From the NCBI GenBank assembly GCA_026315105.1, contig CM048745.1:542286758-542350757 (forward strand): a stretch of 64,000 nucleotides of DNA, written 5' to 3'. Below the pieces are notes generated by a model. The model did not search any database, was not told where the DNA came from, and was given only the letters and a program-made list of their open reading frames with translations. This document shows positions 32,002-42,599 of this stretch, piece after piece. Both the position numbers and the translations under genes were made by a program. How positions within the stretch are numbered: position 1 is the stretch's first letter; each line of letters starts with the position of its first letter. The DNA is from Locusta migratoria (Eukaryota; Arthropoda; Insecta; Orthoptera; Acrididae).

Positions 32002-34931
32002 GTGGGGACTACTCAGGAGGATGTTATCATCAGGAAAGACAATATTGGCATTCTACGGATCGGAGCGTGGAATGTTAGATCCCTTAATCGGGTAGGAAAA
32101 TTAGAAAATTTAAAAAGGGAAATGGATAGATTGAAGTTAGATATAGTGGGGATTAGTGAAGTTCGGTGGCAGGATGAACAGGATTTCTGGTCTGGTGACT
32201 ACAGGATTATAAATACAAAATCAGTTGGGGGTATCACAGGAGTAGGACTGATAATTAATAAGAAAATAGGAATGCGGGTAAACTACTATGAGCAGCACAG
32301 TGATCGCATTATCATTGTCAAGATAGATACGAAGCCAACACCGACAACAGTAGTACAGGTTTATATGCCAACTAGCTCTGCCGATGACGAGGAGATCGAA
32401 GAAATATATGAGGAGTTAAAAGAAATTATTCAGACAGTTAAGGGAGAGGAAAACTTAATTGTGATGGGAGACTGGAATTCTGTAGTAGGAAAAGGAAGAG
32501 AAGGAAAAATAATAGGTGAATATGGACTGGGCAGGAGGAATGAAAGAGGAAGTCGCCTGGTAGAATTTTGCACGGAACATAATTTAATTATAACAAACAC
32601 ATGGTTTAAGAATCACAAAAGAAGGTTGTATACCTGGAAGAGACCAGGAGACATTGGAAGGTATCAGATTTTATAATGGTAAGACATAGGTACCGGAACC
32701 AGGTTATAAACTGCAGGACATACCCAGGGGCAGATATAGACTCTGACCATAACTTGTTAGTCATGAACTGTAGGCTGAAGCTGAAAAAACTGCAGAAAGG
32801 TAGGAAAATAAGGACATGGGATTTGGATAAATTGAAGGAAAGGGAAGTTCTGGAGAATTTCAGAGGGAGATTTAGGCAACAATTGACAGAAACAGGGGGA
32901 AATAAAACAGTAGAAGAGGAATGGGTAGCATTGAGAGATAAAATAGTGAAGGCAGCGGAGGACAAAATAGGTAGAAAGGCAAGACCTGCAAAAAATCCAT
33001 GGATATCACAGGAAATACTACAGTTAATTGATGAAAGGAGAAAATATAAAAATGCAGTAAATGAAACAGGCAAAATGGAGTACAGACGACTAAAAAATGA
33101 GATTGACAGGAAGTGCGAAATGGCTAAGCAGGAGTGGCTAGAAGCCAAATGCAAATCTGTAGAAGAATGTGTAGCAAGGGGAAAAGTAGATACCACCTAC
33201 AGGAAAATAAAAGAGACATTTGGGGACAAGAAAAGCAACTCTACTAATATCAAGAACTCAGATGGGAAACCAGTTCTCAGCAAAGAAGGGAACGCTGAAA
33301 GGTGGAAAGAGTACATAGAGCAGCTTTACAAAGGAAATGAACTTAGAGACGATGTTGTAGGAAGGGAAGAGGAAGTAGATCAAGATGAAATAGGAGATAC
33401 TATACTGAGAAATGAATTTGACAGAGCCCTGAAAGACCTAGGTCGGAACAAGGCCCCAGGAGTAGATGACATACCCTCAGAGCTACTAAAGTCTCTGGGA
33501 GAGCCAGCCATGACAAGACTATTTGAACTGGTGTGTAGGATGTATGAAACAGGCGAAATGCCCTCAGACTTTAAGAAAAATGTAATAATCCCCATTCCAA
33601 AGAAATCAGGCGCAGACAGGTGTGAAAATTACAGAACCATCAGTTTGATAAGTCATGGATGCAAATTTTAACACGAATTATCTACAGGAGAATGGAAAAG
33701 CTGGTAGAAGCTGACCTCGGGGAAGATCAGTTTGGATTCAGGAGGAACATAGGAACCCGGGAGGCAATACTCACTTTACGTCTTATCTTAGAAGGTGTGA
33801 AAATTACAGAACCATCAGTTTGATAAGTCATGGATGCAAATTTTAACACGAATTATCTACAGGAGAATGGAAAAGCTGGTAGAAGCTGACCTCGGGGAAG
33901 ATCAGTTTGGATTCAGGAGGAACATAGGAACCCGGGAGGCAATACTCACTTTACGTCTTATCTTAGAAGATAGATTAAGAAAAGGTAAACCTACATATTT
34001 AGCTTTTGTAGATTTGGAGAAAGCATTTGACAATGTTGACTGGAATACACTCTTTCAAATTCTGAAGTCAGCAGGGGTAAAATACAGGGAAAGGAGAATT
34101 ATTTACAATTTGTACAAAAGCCAGACCGCAGTTATTAGACTCGAAGGGCATGAAAGGGAAGCACCAGTTGGGAAGGGAGTAAGACAGGGTTGTAGCCTTT
34201 CTCCGATGTTATTCAATTTGTACATCGAGCAGGCGGTGAAGGAAAGCAAGGACAAATTTGGAATAGGGATTAAAGTTCAGGGGGAAGAAATAAAAACATT
34301 GCGTTTTGCTGATGACATTGTAATTCTGTCAGAGACAGCAAAGGAACTGGAAGAGCAGTTGAATGGAATGGACAGCGTGTTGAAGAGAGAATATAAAATG
34401 AACATTAACAAGAGCAAAACAAAAATAATGGAATGCGGTCTTAGAAAATCAGGCGATTCTGTAGGAATTAGATTAGATAACGAAACAATGAAGGTGGTAG
34501 ATGAGTTTTGTTACTTGAGTAGTAAAATAACATGCGATGGTCGCAGTACAGAGGATATAAAATGCAGAATGGCAATGGGAAGGAAAGCATGTTTGAAAAA
34601 GAGAAATTTGCTAACATCGAATATTAATTTAAGGGTAAGGAAGTCTTTTCTGAAGGCATTTGTGTGGAGTGTTGCCTTGTACGGGAGTGAAACATGGACG
34701 ATAAGCAGTGCGGACAGGAAGAGAATAGAGGCTTTTGAAATGTGGTGCTACAGAAGAATGCTGAAGATTAGGTGGGTAGATCGCATAACTAATGAAGAGG
34801 TACTGAACAGAATTGGAGAGAAAAAGAATTTTTGGCATACCCTGACTAAAAGAAGGGATCGCTTGGTAGGACACATTCTTAGGCATCGGGGAATCGTAAA
34901 TTTAGCATTGGAGGGAAGTGTGTGGGGTTAA
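32002..34931 (+). pseudogene. RTE ORF: APE endonuclease plus reverse transcriptase, frameshifted
   Basis: The endonuclease part reads GAWNVRSLNRVGKLEN, GISEVRWQ, MGDWNSVVGKG and DIDSDHNLLV, the expected Asn, Glu, Asp and His motifs of an APE-like nuclease that nicks target DNA. A frameshift near 32670 splits it. RT follows: YRTISLISHG (block 2), AFVDLEKAFDNVDW, VRQGCSLSPMLFNLYIE and LRFADDIVIL with both catalytic Asp codons (34311-34316). The thumb has YGSETWTISSADRKR and CYRRMLKIRWVD. A 175-bp tandem duplication (33621-33795 repeated from 33796) and a one-base loss in an A run break the RT frame; a TAA at about 34929 ends it a few residues early. Confidence 0.85.
33621..33970 (+). repeat. 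175-bp tandem duplication within the RTE RT
   Basis: The sequence beginning TGTGAAAATTACAGAACC occurs at 33621 and again at 33796, with essentially identical units. 175 is not a multiple of three, so the reading frame shifts. Confidence 0.9.
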
Positions 34932-35246
34932 AATCGCAGAGGGAGACCAAGAGACGCGTATAGTAAGCAGATTCAAGTAGATGTGGGTAGCCGTTCTTAT
35001 GAGGAGATGAAAAGGCTTGCTCAGGATAGAGTAGCGTGGAGAGCTGCATCAAACCAGTCTCCGGACTGAAGACCATAACAACAACAAAGAAGCTTGTAGA
35101 GCGATGGACGAATTACATTGAAAAACAAGGAGACTATATTGAAAAATGATGTTCTTGTAAGTTTCGTATTTTATTATAATAAATTTTTTTAACTACTTTG
35201 CGGATTATAATTGACTTACCCTCGTATTAGAGACTGGAACGGTAGA

Positions 35247-35797
35247 GAGGTTTTGTATACCTTCTTCATAGAAGTCTGCCGCCTGTCTTCAACCATTTAG
35301 AAACTGTTTCTTTCAGCTCGTCGTCATTGGTGAAGTGATGACCGCCAAGGAAAGACTTGAGATGTCCTGGATCTTGTCATCAATCGCGTGAACCAGTTCT
35401 TCTATAACCAAAGATGGACGCCCACTTCGTTCTTCATCGTGCACATCACTACGCCCGCCATTGAACTGTCGGACCCATCTTCTCACCATCGAATCACGAA
35501 TGCGATGGCATTTGGTCCGTAAACATCGCAAATTTGCCGATAAATTTCACTTGGCTTCACTTTCCTCGCATTCAAAAACGGAATCACCGACGTGATTTCA
35601 CAGGCGTCGGGATTTTCAATCAACGCCGACATTTCAAACAAGCACAACAAAGCGTACGTAACTGACAGCGATCGCCAAATGGCGCACGTTCTTCTCCTTG
35701 ATGCACATCGTCTACAGCGCATGTGCGGAACTGCAGTCGTAGCGCTGCAGCGGAGATAAATTGATACGGAACTTACTTTCTGGACGCGCCTCGTATT
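35247..35797 (-). pseudogene. Mariner deletion derivative (second mariner family)
   Basis: Minus strand, from the right: end ATACGAGGCGCGTCCAGAAAG, then the N-terminal frame ENPDACEITSVIPFLNARKV, VRRWVRQFNGGRSDVHDEER and SGRPSLVIEEL. It then jumps directly to a C-terminal frame HLKSFLGGHHFTNDDELKET. The catalytic middle is missing, which is typical of internally deleted mariners. The 3' terminal repeat is absent; the left edge joins LINE copy A. It inserted at a TA just before LINE copy B. Confidence 0.7.
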
Positions 35798-36363
35798 TGA
35801 AGGGGGCGGGGGGGAGGGAGAAATGGGGGCGCTTTTCCCGGCGCCACTCGAGAGCTGCGCCAAATTGACTCTTTTAGATACCAAATCAAATGTTCAAATG
35901 TTTGTAAAGCTTACGGGACTTAACTACGGGGTCATCAGTCCCTAAACTTACATACTACTTATGAACTACTTACGAACTAGGACGGCACAAATATCCATGC
36001 CCGAGGGGGAATTCGAACCCCCGACCGTAGTGGACGTGCAGACCGTGACTGAAGCGCCTCAGTCTCCTCGGCCACCGCGGCCGGCTCTTTTAGATACCGA
36101 GAGCCATTATCAAGATGCGACACTGAAAGAAGTGAACCCCCAGTCATTTGAAGCACCAGCCGCCACTGGTATTTTGTTAGCACCAACCTACATAGGGATA
36201 CATGATCATCATGACACAATAAATCCGACAACGAAAAGATTTGTGTGTTCCAGTTTTCCGCGTGCTATTAGAGAACGGAACGGTAGAGAAATATCATAAA
36301 AGTGGTTCAGCGAACCCTTCCTGACGTAGTTAAATGTGATTAGCGGAGTATTTATGTAGATGT
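35798..36363 (+). mobile_element. LINE 3' tail, copy B (empty-site control)
   Basis: Same sequence as copy A but uninterrupted at the mariner site: TTTTCCGCGTGCTATTAGAG. It ends in GCGGAGTATTTATGTAGATG, the TGTAGA-type tail of the CR1-like LINEs in this window. A SINE is inserted at 35883-36084. Confidence 0.7.
35883..36084 (-). mobile_element. SINE (main family) in LINE copy B
   Basis: Minus-strand full copy with target duplication CTCTTTTAGATACC at 35869-35882 and 36085-36098. Confidence 0.95.
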
Positions 36364-36414
36364 ATTCTTCAGGGGCCTCGTCGGTGTTTGGTGCAGAGGG
36401 TGGAAGTAGGCCAG

Positions 36415-36807
36415 GCGGCGAAGTGCCTGTGGCGTCTTGAGCTACTGCGCGTCTGTAGTGGCGCTGGCCGGAGGTGGGGGGGGGGGGTCGGTCAGCAGTG
36501 CTTGATTAAGCGGGGGCGAGGGCGCCGGCTGCGATGGCGCCATATATAACGCCATAATTATAGCCGGGCGGCCCCCGCCGAGAATGCGTAATGGCGCTCT
36601 TATTATGCGCATAACAGCGCGCGGATCTGGCCGATAAATGGCCGGCGGATCGGCGCGTCCATAAGTCTGGCCCTGATTAACGCGGCGCGACGCCCGCTTC
36701 TTGCGGCCACTGCGCGCTGCACGCTGACTCTGCACGCGGACTCCGCATTAATCCACAGCCAGTGACGGACCGCCGCGTCTCGCTGCGACCGCTGCCCAGG
36801 CGTGGCC
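36415..36807. other. GC-rich, CpG-dense block
   Basis: Dense in CG dinucleotides with interspersed ATAA/TTAT tetramers (for example CCATAATTATAGCCGGGCGG, TTATTATGCGCATAAC). No protein recognised on either strand; the long minus frame is explained by composition. It may be an old CpG island or the terminal region of an element. It abuts the PLE tandem array. Confidence 0.5.
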
Positions 36808-37430
36808 GATCAGACACACGCAGTCTGCTGACAGGTGCCACCGACACTATCAACAGTTTTATGAGCGACGTGCCCGATGTTCATCAGTGATCTTTGCTGT
36901 TGTTCAGTCTGATGTGAAATGAATGGGAAACTAAAGAAGTCATTCAAACATAGACTGACGTATACACGTGGTGCATTCAGAAAAAATACAAAAACAACAT
37001 ATAATATTGGAAACTCCAGGATGGAATTAATAATATAGTAAGGACAGTTTACAACTCACCGATAACACGTGGCGACGAGCTGTGACAGGCACATACAAAA
37101 GACACACACATACAACACTTTCAGCTATCGGCCATGGCCTTCTTCATAAAATAGAACACTCAGGAAATCACACAGGCACACAACACATACAACCATCACC
37201 TCCGGCTGCCGCACTTTGAATCACACTCTGCGGCGAATCGGGGACGGGAGGGGGGGGGGTGAGAGGGGATAGGAAGGTTACGTTCAGTGGTGGGGATGGG
37301 TTAGATGGGAATAACGAGAAGCAGCTTAGGAATGTAGTGGGGAGGCGGGTGAGGGGAGAAAATAAAATAAACAAAATAAAATAAAGTAAAATAAATATAA
37401 GAAATGCGTGCACACTGCAAGTTTACAAGA

Positions 37431-37431
<1 letters not shown>

Positions 37432-37474
<43 letters not shown>
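37432..37474. repeat. CA microsatellite, unit 1
   Basis: Uninterrupted CA repeat at the end of the first array unit. Confidence 0.95.
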
Positions 37475-37476
<2 letters not shown>

Positions 37477-38077
37477 TCAGACACGGCAGTCTGCTGACAG
37501 GTGCCACCGACACTGGCAACAGTTGTATCAGCGACGTGCCCGTTGTTCATCAGTGTCCTTTGCTATTGTTCAGTCTGATGTGAAATGAAGGGGAAACATA
37601 GACACACGTATACACATCGTGCATTCAGGAAAAAAAATATAAAAATTACATATAATAATGGAAAGTCCAGGTTGGAATTAATAATATAGTAAGGACAGTT
37701 TACAACTCACCGATAACACGTGGCGACGAGCTGTGACAGTCACATACAAAAGACACACACATACAACACTTTCAGCTATCGGCAATGGGCTTCTTCAGAA
37801 AACAGAACACTCAGGAAATCACACAGGCACACAACATACAACCATCACCTCCTGCTGTCGCACTTCGAATCACACTCTGCGGCGAATCGGGGACGGGAGG
37901 GGGGGCGGAGAGGGGATAGGAAGGTTACGTTCAGTGGTGGGGATGGGTTAGATGGGAATAACGAGAAGCAGCTTAGGAATGTAGTGGGGAGGCGGGTGAG
38001 GGGAGAAAATAAAATAAACAAAATAAAATAAAGTAAAATAAATATAAGAAATGCGTGCACACTGCAAGTTTACAAGA

Positions 38078-38078
<1 letters not shown>

Positions 38079-38121
<43 letters not shown>
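38079..38121. repeat. CA microsatellite, unit 2
   Basis: Same position in the second array unit and same length. Confidence 0.95.
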
Positions 38122-38123
<2 letters not shown>

Positions 38124-38727
38124 TCAGACACGGCAGTCTGCTGACAGGTGCCACCGACACTGGCAACAGTTGTATCAGCGACGTGCCCGTTGTTCATCAG
38201 TGTCCTTTGCTATTGTTCAGTCTGATGTGAAATGAAGGGGAAACATAGACACACGTATACACATCGTGCATTCAGGAAAAAAAAAAATACAAAAATAACA
38301 TATAATAATGGAAAGTCCAGGTTGGAATTAATAATATAGTAAGGACAGTTTACAACTCACCGATAACACGTGGCGACGAGCTGTGACAGTCACATACAAA
38401 AGACACACACATACAACACTTTCAGCTATCGGCAATGGGCTTCTTCAGAAAACAGAACACTCAGGAAATCACACAGGCACACAACATACAACCATCACCT
38501 CCTGCTGTCGCACTTCGAATCACACTCTGCGGCGAATCGGGGACGGGAGGGGGGGCGGAGAGGGGATAGGAAGGTTACGTTCAGTGGTGGGGATGGGTTA
38601 GATGGGAATAACGAGAAGCAGCTTAGGAATGTAGTGGGGAGGCGGGTGAGGGGAGAAAATAAAATAAACAAAATAAAATAAAGTAAAATAAATATAAGAA
38701 ATGCGTGCACACTGCAAGTTTACAAGA

Positions 38728-38728
<1 letters not shown>

Positions 38729-38767
<39 letters not shown>
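38729..38767. repeat. CA microsatellite, unit 3
   Basis: Same position in the third array unit, slightly shorter. Confidence 0.95.
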
Positions 38768-38769
<2 letters not shown>

Positions 38770-39013
38770 TCAGACACGGCAGTCTGCTGACAGGTGCCAC
38801 CGACACTGGCAACAGTTGTATCAGCTTCGTGCACGTTGTTCATCAGTGTTCTTTGCTGTTTTTCAGTCTGATGTGAAATGAATGGGAAACTAAGAATTCA
38901 TTCAAACTTAGACTCACGTATACACGTGGTGGATTCAGAAAAAAATACAGAAACAATATATAATAATGGAAAGTCCAGGTCGGAATTAATAATATAGTAA
39001 GGACAGTTTACAA

Positions 39014-40255
39014 CTTCTAACGCCCGTCACCCCATTTCGGAATGACTCAAACTGAGTCCTAATATTTTCCTGAATCACGGAAAGTAGTATTAGTTCACAG
39101 TCTATAACAAAGTCATTCCACTGTAGGTGAAGTTGAACTTGTATGCTGGCTGACTGAGGTCCATTGCGTTGTGAGCTGTCTTCGGCATTCACTAAAAGAT
39201 TTGATGTTACAGGATCTTTTCGTAAATTATAAACATGTCATTTGATATGGAAACGATTTTATTTCCACTTAAACAACGTTTAAATCAACCACATTGTTGC
39301 ACAATCAAAAAATGCAGCGGCAAGCCAACAGAGCTGCTTACAGGTTTGTGGCTGCTAGAAGACTAAATAAAACATGGTTTCTCTCCAACATCTTTCTACG
39401 TAACCACGTAATAAGATTGATGACAAAGTTTTGTAATTCACAATTAAACCATATTCTTTTACATTAAATATGCCAAAATACAGAAATTGAAACATTACAT
39501 TTAAGCTTTGACTATTTATCTCAATGTATGTACACGGTTCATGAAATTTGTATTTAATGTGGTACACAAATTTAAAGTCACCTTTTGACTAGTGTTTACA
39601 GTGCTCAAATTATTTACATTATTTGTATTTTCGAAGTGCAGACATATTTGTTTTGCCAATATTGTGTAGGCGTGCTATTATTGTGACATGGAATTTTAAT
39701 GTATTTCAGTTTGTGGTCAAATTTTTTATTAATACGGATTTGTATATGGTTGTCTTAGTTTTGTTAATTTCGAAGATAGTTTCTTAGTACCAAACGGATT
39801 ATTAATTTTAGTGCATGAAAAATTATCCGTATTTAATTTAGGATCCAGTGATATATAAAACATGGTCTGCCCTAATTTATTTAAACAAAAGGTATATATG
39901 AAATCATGTTGTGCAATAGTTATAACATGTAGTATTGTTGTTTTTATACAAATTAGTACCTATATAGGTTCAGCAATTTCCGAAACTAAGTGTAATGCAT
40001 TTTTAGTGTTTGCAGCTATTATTTACGAAAGTATTAAACACTGAAAATTACGTAAAAGGACAGCCAAAGTTATATTTAAATCAACGTACTATTTTTAAAG
40101 GTATTTTACTAATAGTGTTAATAGAATTACCATCTGAAGGCGAAATTGTGATATTTTACATGTCCGGTAGTGAAGTTTTATTTTAGGTGTCAGAAATTTT
40201 GTGTTTCTATGTTAGCAACTGATTTATGTATGGAGCGTGCAATATAGCAGAAACG
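39014..40255. mobile_element. Unclassified 1,242-bp AT-rich insertion in the PLE array
   Basis: It interrupts a PLE unit between TTACAA (39008-39013) and TTACAA (40256-40261); the unit continues ACTCACCG... on the right as in intact units (GTTTACAACTCACCG). So the segment is an insertion with a probable 6-bp duplication. It has no clear terminal repeats and no protein I recognise. Confidence 0.5.
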
Positions 40256-40642
40256 TTACAAACTCACCGCAAAGACGTGGCGACGAGCTGTGACAGGCAC
40301 ATACAAAAGACACACACATACAACACTTTCAGCTATCGGCCATGGCGTTCTTCAGAAAATAGACCACTCAGGAAACCACACAGGCACACAACACAGTCAT
40401 AAAACCATCACCTCCGGCTGCCGCACTTCGAATCACACTCTGCGGCGAATTGGGGACGGGAGGGGAGGGGAGAGGGGATAGCAAGGTTACGTCACGGTGG
40501 TGGGGATGGGTTAGATGGGAATAACGAGAAGCAGCTTAGGAATGTAGTGGGGAGGCGTGTGAGGGGAGAAAAATAAAATAAACAAAATAAAATAAAGTAA
40601 AATAAATATAAGAAATGCGTGCACACTGCAAGTACACAAGAC

Positions 40643-40682
<40 letters not shown>

Positions 40683-40706
40683 CGCTCAAGCACGCGCTCA
40701 CACACA

Positions 40707-40746
<40 letters not shown>

Positions 40747-40750
40747 CGCA
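40256..40750 (-). repeat. Partial PLE 3' unit with two CA repeats
   Basis: Matches the array unit from CACGTGGCGACG-like sequence (here GACGTGGCGACGAGCTGTGA) to the CA repeat. CA tracts occur at 40644-40680 and 40699-40743, separated by GC-richer sequence absent from other units. Confidence 0.75.
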
Positions 40751-40830
40751 CATTCACGCACCATTCAAAATAGGTGAGGCCTGGGATAGAGAGGTAGCAA
40801 CTATAAGGTATGTAGAAAAATATAGGGAAG

Positions 40831-41166
40831 TTATCGTAGGTTGAGGCCTGGTAGATTTCGGGATCGGAGAATGTATTGTAGGGATAACTCCCATCTGTGC
40901 AGTTCAGAAAAGCTGGTGGTGGATGGGAGGATCCAGATGGCCTGGGTTGTCAAGCAGCCATTGAAATCAAGCATGTGCTCCGCTGCATGCTGTGCCACAG
41001 GGTGGGCCACCTTGTTTTTGGCCACAGTTTGGCGGTTGCCATTCATCCTAATGGATAGCTGGTTGGTGGTCATGCCAATATAGAAAGCTGTACAGTGTTT
41101 GCAGCACAGTTGGTAAATTACGTGGCTGCTTTCACAGGTGGCCCGGCCTCTGATAGGGTAGAATAA
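40831..41166 (-). pseudogene. PLE GIY-YIG endonuclease fragment
   Basis: Minus strand reads SHVIYQLCCKHCTAFYIGMT, then LSIRMNGNRQTV and HPVAQHAAEHMLDF, ending in SLQYILRSRNLPGLNLR. The YxLxC...YIG core, the Arg after it and the HxxxxH segment are those of the PLE-type GIY-YIG domain, which nicks the target for reverse transcription. The N-terminal RT is missing, and the upstream side ends in a SINE and an inverted duplication. It belongs to the same element as the 3' array to its left. Confidence 0.75.
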
Positions 41167-41516
41167 GCAAATGTTCAAATGTTTGTAGAACTTACGGGAC
41201 TTAACTACGGGGTCATCAGTCCCTAAACTTACAAACTACTTATGAACTAGCTACGACTAAGAACGGTACAAATATCCATGCCCGAGGGGGGATTCGAACC
41301 CCCGACCGTAGTGGCCGTGCAGACCGTGACTGAAGTGCCTCAGTCCCCTCGGCCACCGCGGTCGGCGTAGAATAAGCCTTTGACAGGACTGGAATAGGAA
41401 GTGCTGGGTGGGTGGATTGGACAAGTCTTCCAGCGGGGTCTTCACCCAGCACTTACTATTCCAGTCCTGTCAGAGGCTTATTCTACCCTATCAGAGGCCG
41501 GGCCACCTGTGAAAGC
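41128..41516. mobile_element. Head-to-head inverted PLE ends (third palindrome)
   Basis: The left arm (41128-41410, minus) and right arm (41443-41516, plus) both read from CACCCAGCACTT through TTCCAGTCCTGTCA, GGCTTATTCTACCC and GGCCGGGCCACCTGTGAAAGC. The left arm contains a SINE; the right arm ends at about 41516. The coding direction points outward on both sides, as in the palindromes at 14318 and 23126. No target duplication found. Confidence 0.7.
41169..41366 (-). mobile_element. SINE (main family) in the left PLE arm
   Basis: Minus-strand copy. Target duplication GTAGAATAAGC at 41158-41168 and 41367-41377. Confidence 0.95.
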
Positions 41517-41519
41517 CTT

Positions 41520-42336
41520 AATGAGCATAATTTGCTTCTGAGTGTTGCCTGAAATGCTACACAGTCGTTAAACAAAATATATTTCTCTGTCGAAAATCAT
41601 GTAAAAATAGGATAATGTATACCACTCAGAAAAATACATAAAAAAATCGTCCAGCAATTTAAAAGAAAGCTGAAGCAAAATAAAGAAAATTTAATTTGTT
41701 TCCTTTGAAATAACAGTTTTGTTACGCTTCGCGAGGAGGGCGGATGTCGTCAGTATATTTTTATTTGGAATGGGGTCGCCAGAATATTTTTACTTGGAAG
41801 GCGGTCATATATTCGAAAAGGTTGAAAAACACTGGTTTCAACTTTCTAAAAGTGTTAAAGGGTCATTTCTGTAATCTTCTTGCTTGTTTTAACACGGAAT
41901 ACGGTTTGTTTTAGGCTGCTCTCCATGATAAGGGTTTTAAAACTATCTTGTTGTTACACATTTTCTTGTAGTAACAATTTTGTGTGTGTTATAGAGGCAG
42001 TATTTTAGCTGCATGGCTGGTTGCGAGAAGTCGAGTTAAATAACTGTGCTCTACGTAATTTATATCGCATGCGGTCTGGCCTTGGCGTTGTACACTGTTA
42101 TCTTAAAATATCAGGCTTACGACAACATGAAAAGTAATGTAGATTTAAATGTTACTGGCTTTAAAAATTCAAGTGTCTCATAATCTTTTTTCTTTTTTTG
42201 TATGTACCAACATGTTACTGTAAGAAAGGATTGAGAATTTCTTGAACTTCATTCCAGAGACATATTTATCAGGTTGTTTTTAATTGAGGAATGTTCAGTG
42301 CGAATTTCATTCAGATGTTTGTTGCAATTGTAATTT
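41520..42336. other. Spacer, nothing recognised
   Basis: AT-rich. Two similar short segments (CAGTATATTTTTATTTGGAA and CAGAATATTTTTACTTGGAA) lie at 41750-41805. No gene recognised. Confidence 0.5.
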
Positions 42337-42337
42337 G

Positions 42338-42492
42338 TGCCCGCGGTGGAGTGACCGAACGCTCTAAGGCGCCTTGCTGCGGAGCGCGTGGTTACTCGTC
42401 GTCGGACGTTCGAGTCCTACTGGGTCAAGGGTGTGTTTTACATTAGTTCAAGTAGTTTGTTCCAATAGATTTACGAACATTTGAACTTTTTT
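42338..42492 (+). mobile_element. Short SINE with divergent head
   Basis: Head GCCCGCGGTGGAGTGACCGA and box B GGACGTTCGAGTCC; the tail is shortened to AGTTCAAGTAGTTTG and ACGAACATTTGAAC. It lacks the GGGACTGATGACC block of the main family. Confidence 0.7.
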
Positions 42493-42599
42493 AATTCGTT
42501 TGTGATACAGTACGATATTTTTGCTGTCTCAACTATTTTCTTTAGCTATATAAGTCGTTCACTTAGAGCGAGGCACCTTGGGGCTTCAATTATTATGAA

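Larger units (their letters stand above)
31655..35085 (+). mobile_element. RTE-type LINE, near full length (3.4 kb)
   Basis: Inserted in the mariner with target duplication AAAGAAGCTTGT (31643-31654 and 35086-35097). It has a leader of about 390 bp, one long coding region, and a 3' end GACTGAAGACCATAACAACA with an ACA-rich tail. A second, 5'-truncated copy lies at 49407-51243 and a 3' fragment at 46684-46860. Since it interrupts a mariner that itself interrupts a LINE tail, it is the youngest layer of the stack. Confidence 0.9.
30377..35224 (+). mobile_element. Mariner transposon, split by an RTE LINE
   Basis: Terminal inverted repeats are CGAGGGTAAGTCAATTATTA... at the left and its near-exact inverse at 35197-35224. 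TA lies on both sides (30375-30376 and 35225-35226). Copy B at 36240-36260 has the same flank with an empty TTA site. Coding runs from ATG 30535 (MAAPLSIFTKEEQRSVIRFL) through ITGDETWIHHYEPESK, LLHDNARPHTAV and PPYSPDLAPSHYHLF, which hold the three catalytic Asp residues of the DD34D type, then VHSWLAAQPKTFFYEGIKKL. The RTE lies in the last codons and the C-terminus continues after it. A frameshift near 30650, a stop at about 30808 and an A-rich tract kill the gene. Confidence 0.9.
36808..39013 (-). repeat. Tandem array of a PLE 3' region (~650-bp unit)
   Basis: Units start at GATCAGACAC at 36808, 37475, 38122 and 38768 (lengths 667, 647, 646, and a partial of about 246). Each holds a conserved segment (CACGTGGCGACGAGCTGTGA, TTTCAGCTATCGGCCATGG), a G-rich stretch, an AAAATAAA-rich stretch and a CA repeat. 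Units 2 and 3 are nearly identical. A further partial unit at 40256-40745 lies just downstream (minus sense) of a GIY-YIG endonuclease fragment, which identifies the unit as PLE 3' sequence. Confidence 0.8.

Noticed and set aside
37168..38166. Repeated small frames with runs of Val-Cys or Thr-His
   Set aside because: They translate the CA microsatellites and flanks of the PLE array and recur once per unit; not genes.
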